DNA of 64,000 bases. Source: Sisyra terminalis (Eukaryota > Arthropoda > Insecta > Neuroptera > Sisyridae). Below are positions 45,840 through 57,900 of this stretch, piece by piece. The stretch covers positions 60,091,080 to 60,155,079 of the forward strand of contig OY292276.1 of assembly GCA_958496175.1 (NCBI GenBank), read 5' to 3'. The notes under the pieces were generated by a model. That model did no database searches and was not told the origin of the DNA. It worked only from the letters and a program-made list of their open reading frames with translations. Made by a program: the position numbers and the translations under genes. How positions within the stretch are numbered: position 1 is the first letter of the stretch; each line of letters starts with the position of its first letter.

Positions 45840-48275
45840 TGTAATATATATAAATAAATTTTATATGTGTGAAGTTTGATTCAAGTTTTTAACGGTTTTC
45901 CATTCAAATTTTAAACTTTACTTGGTTAAAAAAAATTGTGTAATTTCCGACAATCTTTAGATTGGCATTTTGTACTAATTTTAATGCCTAAAAACTTAAA
46001 AATCTTAATCTTAACTATGTTGATCTATGTTAATACTTCTTTCAAGGGTAAGAACATCTTAAGATTCTTTGATATTTATGATATTTAAGCAGCCAACAAG
46101 TGGGTGATTTTTTTTATTGACTTTTTTTGGTCCCATCGTGAAATTTTGTTGGAAATACCAAAAAAAAAAATCCCTGAAAGTTTGAGCCCTTAATTTTAAT
46201 TTTAAGTCCTCGACCAAGACGTGTAAAGATTTCCCATTGAAAATACACGGAAACTCGGATTTTTTATTTTTAAATTTCTATATCTCAGCGGCATTTCATG
46301 GGATCGCTTTTACCGACGATGGTTTTTGCTCAGAATTAAACGCTCTACAAAAGTGCCCATTGCGACAAAGTCGTAACTCACACCGGCGAGGTAGTACGGG
46401 CCACTGAACCTGATTTTTCCATAAAATTCGCTTTTTTTTGCATTTATCTCGTAAATAACAAGAGCTATGGAAAAATTATAAACGAAAAACTTGTAGAGAA
46501 TTTGATTTCCTACAAAAAAGTTCCCGTAGACCAAATCGCTAAGATCAATATTAAACGAGATATTAAGTTTATATCATTATATTTTTTTTTGTATCAATTT
46601 GTAAGTTTAAATCAATGATCGGCAAAAATTTCACAGAAAAATCAATTCAAGGCTTAATATCTCGTTTAATATTGATCTTCGCGATTTGGTCTTCATGAAC
46701 TTTTTTGTAGGAAATCAAATTCTCTACAAGTTTTTCATTTATAAGTTTTCCGTAGCTCTTGTTATTTACGAGATAAATGCAAAAGAAAAACGCGAATTTT
46801 ATGGAAAAATCAGATTCAGTGGCCCGTACTACCTCACACACCGGTGAGGTAGTGTTAAAAACTTTTATAGAGATAAATTAGAAGTAAAAAAGTAGTCTAC
46901 AAAAAATTTCCTCATAAAATTGATGGTTGCGTCAAAAAATTGAAAAAATATTAAAATTTCTCTGAAGTTCAACACACAGCAGTTACGGAGTGATCCAAAC
47001 TACTTGATGACCACTGATGAAGATTGCTTGGCAATCGAAATACGTATCTGGGCAATACGTCACGAATATTTTTGTTTGAACTTCTGTTCAAATTGATGTT
47101 GGTGGTATGATTTTTATATATTATTATATTAAATTTGTATATTATTATGTTAAATTATACTTTATAAATTGGACTGTAATATATTTTATATATTGTATAC
47201 ACAACACGGGAAAAGTTGTGTTGATTTTTTGAATTTTTTTTTCATCATGAAATAATGAACAGATCATGTCGACCAATGACAATGCTTATAGCAAATTTAA
47301 CGCTCTACAAAAAAGGTCTCGTATGATTTTTTACTAACTCTAACGGTTTCGGAGTTATTTAAGGTCATTTGGTTGAAGCTTAAGTCAATTTTACGATTTT
47401 TCTATTTCTACCGTCGTTTAATGATTACAAAAATGAAAAAAGAATAAGAATTCTTAATCTCAATGGTTTTTTTTTTCTTTTTTCTTAGAAAACTTCCAAA
47501 GTAACCGTTATGAATTATATAATATTGAATTGAATTATATAATATTACAGAGAAAGAAAAAAAGATTTTAATAAGTTTAAATCAATGATCGGCAAAAATT
47601 TCACAGAAAAATCAATTCAAGGCTTAATATCTCGTTTAATATTGATCTTAGCGATTTGGTCTACAGGACCTTTTTTGTAGGAAATCAAATTCTCTACAAG
47701 TTTTTAATTTATAATTTTTCCGTAGCTCTTGTTATTTACGAGATAATTGCAAAAAAAATGCGAATTTTATGGAAAAATCAGGTTCAGTGGCCCGTACTAC
47801 CTCACCGGTGTGAGTTACGACTTTGTCGCAATGGACACTTTTGTAGAGCGTTTAATTCTGAGAAAAAACCATCGTCGGTAAAAGCGATCCCATGAAATGC
47901 CGCTGAGATATAGAAATTTAAAAATAAAAAATCAGAGTTTCCGTGTGTATTTTCAATGGGAAATCTTTACACGTCTTGGTCCGAGAACTTAAAATTAATA
48001 TTAAGGGCTCAAACTTTCAGAGAATTTTTCTTTTTGGTATTTCCAACAAAATTTCACGATGGGACCAAAAAAAAAATCACCCTAATACATATAAAATCTA
48101 TAAGTGTGAAGTTTGATGAAAGTTTTTAACAGTTTTCCATTAAAAATTTAAACTTAATTTGAAAAAAAAGTTGAAATAAAAGGCATTTTTTACTAATTCT
48201 AATGCCTAAAAAGATAACTACCTATGTTAATACTTTTTTCAAGGGTAAGAAAATCTTAAGATTCTTTGCTTAGGA
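45840..48275. repeat. Large palindrome (46.1-48.08 kb) between direct repeats
   Basis: 46105-46560 (GGTCCCATCGTGAAATTTTG, TATCTCAGCGGCATTTCATG, GACAAAGTCGTAACTCACAC) is inverted at 47580-48085. The core (46.56-47.58 kb) contains a second inverted pair around TTAATATCTCGTTTAATATT and a family B arm. Outside, about 220 bp at 45865-46070 recur in direct orientation at 48105-48272 (TTAATACTTCTTTCAAGGGT). The whole is a nested foldback structure without a gene. Confidence 0.8.
47008..47054 (+). ncRNA. Hammerhead-ribozyme-like motif, best-preserved family B copy
   Basis: TGACCA (47008-47013), CTGATGA (47014-47020), one spare A, GATTGC-TTG-GCAATC (stem II), GAAA (47037-47040), TACGTATC with predicted cleavage after C47048, then TGGGCA (47049-47054). 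Stem I pairs TGACCA with TGGGCA with one A-G mismatch. Stem III is ATAC/GTAT, the same loopless form as in the schistosome hammerhead (ACGC/GCGT). The extra A after the core is unusual. Confidence 0.6.
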
Positions 48276-48898
48276 GTTTTCTTTCGTAAAAGAAATTTCC
48301 CAAAATCTTATTTTATTATTGGAATCCACGTATATTAAACTTGAACATTTGAGTTTCTTAGGCTTTTTAAATCCGCGGATTCCCCTAATGCCTCAACCAA
48401 ATTAAGGCTGTAAGCCTATGACTATGTTAAAAATTTCGAAAATTATTTAAAAATTGATTTTTCCAAAAAAAAAAAAACAATCAAACAATTTGACATTTAC
48501 CCTTGTGACCTTTTTTTTACTACAATCTATATTAATTTTATCTGCGATTTTAATCGATTAAGTGACACATTTTTTTAATTTATTTTTATTATACTCTCCC
48601 AAATAAAGAAAAAGCCTATTCGCCTCATTGAGTTTCGGGGTTTAATTTGTATCTGCCAATAACTACGAAAGTCACATTTCATTATATTAAATACTAAATT
48701 GTGTACTAAACATATAAATCTCTCAAATATAGTGCAAAGAATGAATTGAATAATTGGCGCGAGGTCAATTGCTCTAATAAAACTGTTCACTGTTGATGTT
48801 GCTCACTTGGAAATTTTAATTTCATCTTAAATGGGATTCGTCTGCGTCCCTTAGTGCGTCTGGAGTGATTCAATTAAACCAAACCCAACGAGAAAAAA
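48276..48898 (+). promoter_or_regulatory. Upstream region of the neprilysin gene
   Basis: AT-rich without recognised repeats. The 100 bases before ATG 48899, with CTGCGTCCCTTAGTGCGTC, look like 5' UTR. The start codon sits in AAAAAAATGG. No clear TATA box was identified. Confidence 0.35.
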
Positions 48899-51800
48899 AT
48901 GGATTTAAAGGATAATATCACCGAGTCTACAACGTAAGTTTTTTCCCCCCCCCAATATCAAAATATTCTTCAGCATTTTCCCCAATTTTCTTTTACAGAA
49001 TTAAAGGATGTTTTCGAATCTCACGCTTCAAATCGGTGTTAATTTTAAGTTCCATAACAATGTTGCTCCTCTTCATCATCTTGTACATGGCACATGAAAA
49101 AAACAAACGGCAAATATCAGTGATACTTCATTCCGGTATTAATACTTCAAAGAAAAAAAAAATTACCTGTTAATCCCGTTAATTTCCGCTTCCAGATCCA
49201 GATTTGGAAATCAAAGAGGCAGAAGATCGTGATATTTTAAAGGACATAATCAAAACGTCATTCATCCCGCAAAATTCCGTACCAATCCCAAAGAGTTTGG
49301 ATGAAAATCTCGGACGTCATCGACGTGAAACCGAAACAATTATCGCACCCATTCGAAACGAATCAATTACTGAGGTAAATCCTAAAAAAAAAAAATATTA
49401 AAAAAATATGAAAAACAATAATTTACTTGTTACCCATTTAGTTGAAAACTCGTAGATTACTCGCATATTTATTTGAAGAAGAAACCCCATGGAAAGTAGG
49501 TAACTTTCTGATAATAAAATCGAAACATTTCCCGTTGCTTTTTCCCATATTTTGGTGATTTGATAGTAAAAAATTGTGGATTTTTTTAGCCGGTAACTCC
49601 ACGCGGTGGTATTGGTCAAGTGGAGGATGTGCAGGATTTCGAGCATTTGCATCCGGTCGGCGAAGCCGAGGAGGGCGAAATCGGGCCCGATACGCTCAAG
49701 GAAAAGATAATCAAGCCGCACAGCTTTTGGCGGGACAAGTTGGGCCCGGATGAAATACGGAAAGCTCAAGGTAATTTCCTTTTTTTCCAAAAAAAAATCC
49801 ATCTTTTTTCACTATTTTACGGGGCGGCCAACTTTAAAGTTTTGTCAGTAGGCAGGAAACTGGAAATCGTAGAGATCCTTGGCGGCTACGGATTAAAGGG
49901 ATTTTTCGGTTAAAGTTCCAATAATACAAGGGCGGATTTGTGGGGGGCACGTGCCCCCCCCCCCAGGGTAATTTTGTGTACTGTGGAGATTCCATAACAA
50001 TACATACTTAGAAGCAAATCAAATTATTAAAGTTGTGAAAATATCTGAATAAAATAGCAGAAAGAACATTAGTGAAACTCTAGTCTACTTCTGGCTGGAA
50101 TTGGAAATTTTTTCGTGATCCCTTTCCCGCTCTTGCAAATTAAAGATAATATTGTGCCCCTCCCCCCAGAAAAAAAATCCTAAATCCGCCCTTGCACTAA
50201 TAGTCTAATATTCAACTGCGAAATTAGTACATGATGTAGATCAAAATCTACTTTTTTAAATATTTTTAATAATTTATACGAAATTTGTTTATACCTGGGT
50301 GCGTAGAGGTTGCAGCTAAGCAATCAGCAGCAATTGTGACTTTTAAAATCGTTTAAATACACCTGTTGTGAAGTGGTAGGTTTTATTTTCATAAGATGTA
50401 AACGAAATGTTTGTCTAAAAGTCAAATTAATTTATATTTTAATTTATAGTACTGGCCAGTAATTTTTAATTGGCACCTTATGAAAAATGAATTCTCCACT
50501 TGTAAAAATACGTAAAAATTAGATTTTGATTAACTACATTATTCATGTACTAATTTAGCAGCCGAATTCTGTATTTTAAAGATTACCATCTCTTCTTGTT
50601 TCTTTGATTCATAGAGATCAATATTTATAGTTCAAGATCCACTTTGTAGTTTTTTCTCGGCTCCTGGACTTAAGTAATGCTTAGGCCAAACAACTTGAAT
50701 AGGCAATGGACCCGAAATCATAAAAAAAAATCAACGGCTTCCTTTAAAATTCCCATAATATTAGTCCGTTTTTGGAGGGGACAAATTTTTCTCGGTCCTT
50801 TTTAGTCTACAAGTTAAATATGTCTTTTAAAATATAATTTTTTTATAAAAATTTTTATAACATACCTTTTTTTCGATAATGTTTTACCGTTGACCAAAAT
50901 TTTTGAGTAAAAGTTCATTTATAGAATTATAATTGGTAACAATGAATCCATTGCTTAAATTGGTTGGACGATGATTCTATCTCTTTTCCGTCTTCCGTGA
51001 TTGATAATAGTAAAAAGAGAAGTATTTCTTCTTTACATATGAAGTTTGCCTCAACTAAAAAATCCCCCAGCTCCAACTAACGTGAAGTCATCACATTTAT
51101 CCACTGGAAAATCTTAACCCAAAAATTTTGTGAAATTTTTAATATTTGGACTTTCTTTGATTCATAGAAATCAACCATTGTACTTCAAAATCCATTTTGT
51201 AGTATTTTCTCGGCTCCTGGATTTGAGTAATGCTTAGGCCAAACAACTTTAATAGTCAATGGGCCCGAAATCATAGAAACGAATTAACGACTTCTTTTAA
51301 AATTTTCATAATATTAGTCCGTCTGTAGAGGGGGCACATTTTTCTCCATCCTCTTTGGTCTACAAGTTAAATATGTCTTTTAAATTTTTTTTTTTTATAA
51401 AAATTGTTATAACATACCTTTTTTTCGATAATTTTTTACTGTTGACCAAAATTTTTGGGCAAAAGTTCGTTTATAGAATTATAGTTGGTAACAATGAATC
51501 CGCTGCTCAAATTGGTTGAACGATGATTCTATCTCTTTTCCGTCTTCCGTGATTTATAGTAGTAAAAAGAGAAGTATTTCTTCTTTACATATGAAGTTTG
51601 TCTCAATTAAAAGAGGCCCCGCTCCAACTAACGTGAAGTCATCACGTGAACCGTTGTTCAAATTGGTTGAACGATGATTCTATCTCTTTCTGTCGGATTC
51701 CGTGATTCATAGCATTAAAAAGGGACAAATATTTCTTTCGCTTATCACATATGAAGTTTGTCCCAATTGATATAGCTCCGCTCCAACTAACGTGAAGTCA

Positions 51801-54800
51801 TCACATTTGTCCACTGGAAAATCTTAACCCAAAAAATTTTGTAAAATTTTCAATATTTGGATTTCAATATTGATTTGGGCAAGGATTTTGGACGTTTAAA
51901 AGTATTTTAGGGTACTTCCTTCCGCCACTTCTTCAGTCTTCCCAATGTTAATCTATACCGGATGGAGATGGGTTGAAAATCATTTAATTTTGGATTCAAT
52001 GGTTTGTTCGTTATCCTTTTCAATCTGCAATTTAAATATTTTAGTTAAAAAGTTTTACTTTAATATGCAATTTTTATAAAAACCGTTAAAGGAAATATTT
52101 TAAAATAATTTTTAAAGTTAAAACCCCATACTTTCGAGAACAATGTTCGATTCTAATTGATAAGCCTAAAGTACGGATCAAAATGGCTAAACGATAATTC
52201 CGTCTTTTTCTTGCTTCTCCCGAAATTCATATCAACAAAGAGAGACAAAGTATACTTTTTTCTTTTTCGATGCACGTGGGATCACGGAAAAAGTACGGTT
52301 AAGACACATTTGTGTATTCAGGTTACTAATATGAAGTTTGGCACAGATAAAATAGCTCCATCTGGTGTAACTGGTCTGAACTTATCTCCCATACCCACAT
52401 GGCATTATAACCAAAATTTTTTTGACATTTTTAGCACAAATGATGCTGCAATACATGGACCTAAATATTGACCCATGCGAGGATTTTTATTTATACGCTT
52501 GCGGTAATTGGGCCTCATCGAATCCAATTCCTCCCGACAAAGCCGGCTACGATACGTTCGAAATGTTGCGTGAAAGTTTGGACTCGGTTTTACGGGATTT
52601 GTTATTGGAGCCAGAGGAGCACTATAACTTTAATGTAAGCTGGAATCAATTGTATTTTGGATATCAATTGAAAAAGAATCTTATTTCAGAATGCCAAAAT
52701 TGATTTGGAAAGTGATAACACGTTGCAACATTATGCCAGCAAGTTACCCGGTTCGGCCCATGTCCGGAACTTGGAAAGTTGCGATGATGCTATTGTTAAG
52801 GCAAAAAATTTGTTTGTTTCCTGCATGAATTATGGTAAAAGGTCTAAATTTATATATTTTCCTTGATTGATAAAGTTTTTTTCGTAGATATATTAAAGCA
52901 ACGTGCTCATATGCCGTTGATTCAACTTTTGGAGAATTTGGGTGGTTGGCCTTTGTTGAATCCCGCATGGGATCAAACCAAGTTCGATTGGATTGAATTG
53001 GTCGCACAACTTCGTCTGTACAACAATGATATCCTAATTTCGGAATGGGTTGGACCGGATATCAAAAACTCGGATGAATATGTCATTCAAGTATTGTTTA
53101 TGATCTAACAATGGATGTATTGAGAATTAAAGTCAATTTTTTTGTAGTTAGACCAAACCAGTTTGGGTCTTCCGACTCGTGATTACTTTCTATCGACGAC
53201 CAATTCACGATATTTGGAAGCTTATCGCGATTATTTGTTGCGGATTGCCATACTTCTAGGCGCCGATAAACAATCAGCCACGTCAGATGCGGATGAAATT
53301 ATTTCTTTCGAAACAAGTTTGGCGAAGGTTAATTAGTTATTATTGTTCTTATGGTTATTATGGTTAAATCGTTAGCGATTGTAGAGGGAACGCAGGAAGA
53401 ATAGTCGTTTGTTCAATTTTGAAGCAAGGGAAAGAATGGGTGATCAATGTTTTCCCCCTATTTATCTGCGGGAGACTTCTCCCTTTTAAACTAACCAAAC
53501 TATTAGTACGAACTTTCCAGACAATCTAATAAGTAGACAATTGGTTGATCAAAATTAGTAAATAATATTAGACATATAAGTCAATTGGTACCTGAACTAT
53601 ATATAAAATAATACTGCAGGTATATGATAGTAAAGATAATTATCGCACAGCAGGTATCCACTACTGGTTGATGACCTTTGATAAACGATAAACGTATAGT
53701 ATTGGACATTGATTCGTTATTTATCTTTGTATTTTACTTTTCGTAAATTATTTCTCATCCAATTTTTATATAAGTTAATGTGATTTAGATTTTTCAAGTT
53801 CAAATTGACTTTAGTTTCCAATTCTTGTGAATATAGTGTAAAAGATGCTTTTGGTTTTAGATAACAGCATCTCCAGAGGATCGACGTAATGTTTCCGAAT
53901 TGTACAAACGACTTTCGATTGGAGAACTACGTCAATCGATTCCGCAAATCGATTGGATTCGATACTTTACGTTGGTGTTGAATCGCATTCCCGATAATCA
54001 AGAGCCAGTGGTTTGTTTTGCGTTGTCGTATTTTCAAGATTTGGTTTCACTTTTGGGTGTCACCTCACCGAGGTAACTAGGTTGGAGGGAAATGTAGAAA
54101 TATTAATCTGAAATGTGATTTTCAGTGATGAAATCCTTTTTTTTTTTGGACAAATTTGTCATATTTACATGAGGAACTTTTTGCTGTGAATTGTTGGGGA
54201 TTGAAATTGATCTGTATATAATCTCCAGAATATAAAGATTGAGGATTAAATTGCTATTAGAAAAGCACAGTTTTCCTATTTAATTTTGCTAGAAAGTATT
54301 AAGTTGTCGAACTATAAGATATGGGAGCAAATGTAATAGACGTCCATCGTAAAAAAGGGTTTGGGGTGAAGGGTTTGTTCTGGTAATGTCACATAGAGGA
54401 AAATCGGGAGGAAGGGAAATTGTTAACATTTTTCGATTCCATACAATAAGTTATCGGTGGAAGGGTCTTCAAAGAGTAAAAATAGCAGGCAATAAGGGAA
54501 CGAGAGTCAAAAATCTTTGCAGATGATATTTTTTGGACCAAATGATTACTTTAGTCTTCAATCTTTTTGGGTCTAAGACTTAGTTGTTACGCAAGGTTTA
54601 TAAAATACACAGGTGGCCTCATGGTGGCTACGTGATGGATACGTGACGTATCCAGAAGAAATTCGTACATATCTTCAGACTGATTCAATTTCAAAATTCT
54701 TCGTATGACGTCATTTTATTTTCTAATGGGGTAACCTGTGTAATTTGTAAACCTTGGTGTAGTATAGGGTATAGACCAGGGGTTCTCAAAGTGTGCGCCG

Positions 54801-54967
54801 TAGAAAGTAAAGAGGGGCGCCGCGAGTCGATCCTCTATCATTATCTGAAATGATCCGAAACCACAAATATTCGCGGGTACCTATAAAGCAACAATTACAA
54901 CAACTACTATTATTATAGGTACATATTACTTTCGACTATAATATATATATATATATATATAATATAT

Positions 54968-54999
<32 letters not shown>

Positions 55000-57900
55000 G
55001 TCTATATAGCCTCCATATCCAAATAGCTTACTAAAGTAGGGCGCCGTGACAAAATACTAACCTTGTAAATGCGCCGCGGACTCAAAAAGATTGAGAACCC
55101 CTGGGGTAGAAGGTATACGACAATCATGGGAAGGGGGAAAAATGTATCTTTTACTTACAACCTTTAGCTAGATCTATGGCGACAGGTACTTATAAAATAC
55201 TCTACAAGCGTTGAAGTTGAGGACTTCTGGTCTAACTTTGTATTTAGTGCGAATTTGTATAGGCAATGTTTATACATATGCGCGTGCAAATTGCCTATAC
55301 GTCTATGCATTGTATAGGCAATCTTATACATATGTTAATTGGAATTGCTTATACTAAGTAACTCAAATTTCACATGCAGAATAAATCGTAAGATTTTTAG
55401 ATGAAATTATGCTACGAAGGACTAAGTTTTATTTAAAAAGATGGGCCTGAAAATGTGATTTTCAGTATTAAAATTTTTTTTTTTGAGCCATTTTGTCATA
55501 TTTACATCAGGAACCTTTGCCTGTGAATTGTGGAGAATTGAAATTAATCTGTATATAATCTCCAGAATATAAAGGTTGGGGATTGAATTGCTATTGGAAT
55601 GCTATTAGAAAACGAACAGTTTTTCTATCTAATTTTGTTAGAAAGTATTAAGTTGTCGAACTATAAGATATGGGAGCAAATGTAATAGACGTCCACCGTA
55701 AAAAGGGGTTGTAGGGTGAGGGGTGTGATCTGGTAATGTAACATAGAGGAAAATCAGGAGGAAGGGAAATTGTTAACGTTTTTCGATTTCATATAATATG
55801 TTATTGGTCTTCAAAGAGTAAAAATAGCAGGCAATAAAGGAATGGGAGTCAAAAATCTTTGCAGATTGGACAAAATGATTTTTTAGTCTTCAATCTTTTT
55901 GGGTCTAAGACTTAGTTGTTACGGAGCATTTCATATTAATACCAAGCTTAAAACATAGAGGTGTAGTATAGGGTATAGCCTATAAAGGACTCATTTCTAT
56001 TTTTTTTATCTCGAAATTGATTTAGAAATAATATTGAGAAAAAAATCTTATGTCTTTGTCTGTGGAATATTGATTATAGAGTAGAAGATATACGACAATC
56101 AGGGGAAGGGGGGAAAAATGTACGTTTTACTCACAACCTGTAGCTAGATCTATGGCGACTGGTACTTATAAAATGGTCTACAAGCGTTGAAGTTGAGGAC
56201 TTTCAAGGTTTATAAATTACACAGGTTGCTCCATTAGAAAAAAATATATGACGTCATACGAAGAATTTTGAAATTTGAATCAGTCTGAAGATATGGACGA
56301 ATTTCTTCTGGATACGTCACGTGACGCATGAGGCCACCTGTGTATTTTTTTATAAACCTTTGTATTTGGTACATACTTGTATAGGCAATGTTTATACAGA
56401 TGTGTGTTGCAATTGCCTATACGTCTATGCGTTGTATAGGCAATATTTATACATGTTAATTGGAGTTGCTTATATCAAGCAACTCAAATTTCACAATCGG
56501 GAAAAATCGTAAGATTTTTAGATGAAATTATGCTACAAAGGACTTGATTTAAGCTTTATTTAAAAAGATGGGACTGAATATCGCCTTACGATTTAAGTTA
56601 TGCTTTTTATTTTCAAGAGATAACCATTAGGAGTTGAAATAAATTTCAGAAAATAATTTGTAATTTTTTTTTTTTTTTAGGACTATTTCCAACTATTTAC
56701 TGTGGCGTTTTGTGCGACATCGTGTTAACAATTTAGACGATCGATTCCAGGATGCAAAGCAAAAGTAAGAATCGTTGTTTTCTTTCAAACTTGGAAATTT
56801 TCAAACTTGGAGTTTGACCTGATATCCTTTAGTTATAAGAATAAAATAAGATATTGGCTATGGGATGACCTCAACCAGCCCCCGCTTTAGGGGTGGGCAA
56901 CCCGAGCGGTCGCCCGGGGCGGAAAATTTCAGGGGCGGCATTTTGTCATATTTGATATACAATATGAACAAAAATGTGAAAAAAATAGTTTTTAGTTAAA
57001 AAAATATTTTTCCAAAAAATTAAAAATTTTGTGATATTAAAACTCTGTGTTTTTTCAACCCTGAAGGGGGGCATTTTTTCATCTTGCCCAGGGCGGCAAA
57101 TTTGCTAGACCAGGGCCTGACCTCAACGTCCAAATAACATGATGTTTATTTGGGTTAACCGCTTATCAATTACTTTACCCTGGTGAAAATGTGGATATTT
57201 TTGTCCAGGAAATTGACTACGAAAGCCAGAGTTCAGAGGTTTGAAGATATTTCATGGACAAATATGTCCATTTTTCCATCAGAGTTTAAATAATTTTCGT
57301 TTAATTAAAAATTTTAATGTTTTTTCTCTGAAATATTTAAGCGCAGATTTTATTTTGTCCTGGACTATGGGATGACCTCAACGTGCAAATAGTATGACGT
57401 TTATTTCGGTTAATTCAGTTAAAATCTATTACTGCCCTGGTGAAAATATGAATATTTTTGTTCGAGAAATTGACTACGAACGCCAGAGTTCAGAGGTTTG
57501 AAGTTATTTCATGGACAAAAATGTCCATTTTTCCATCAGGGTTATAAAACACTTGGGTTTGCCTGTTAACTTCAAATAATTTTCGTTTAATTAAAAATTT
57601 TAATGTTTTTTCTCTGAAATATTTAAGCGCAGATTTTATTTTGTCCTGTTTGGTCGCGAGCGTTCGCCCCCGCGCTGGCAAAATTGTGTCGCCCAAGTGA
57701 ACTCCAACATGGGAATGGCAGTCGGCAGTCTTTTTGTCCAGAAATACTTTGATGAAACTAGCAAAAACGATGTAGGTATTCTAAATACAAAAGAAAAGAA
57801 GTAGATGAGGTTTAACATTTTTTTTTTTCCGTTTTCACACCGGGAAGACATTGCAAATGACCACCGAGATTCAACAGGCGTTTCGGGAGATCTTAACGGA

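Larger units (their letters stand above)
54107..56585. repeat. Tandem duplication in neprilysin intron 10 with copy-specific insertions
   Basis: Copy A (54107 to about 55440) and copy B (about 55447-56585) share AATGTGATTTTCAGT, AAGTATTAAGTTGTCGAACT, TAATAGACGTCCA and TTGCCTATACGTCTATGC. Copy A has a MITE (54592-54756) and a hAT element (54777-55103). Copy B has a MITE at a different place (56214-56360). Each copy therefore shows the other's uninterrupted sites. Confidence 0.85.

Noticed and set aside
54938..55002. Long AT alternation as an origin or regulatory site
   Set aside because: A simple (AT)n microsatellite inside a hAT-type element; nothing else supports a function.
57340..57362. 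First copy of the GCGCAG acceptor as the start of exon 12
   Set aside because: After 16 shared bases the sequence leaves the M13 coding frame; only 57633 continues into [13 protein letters not shown].
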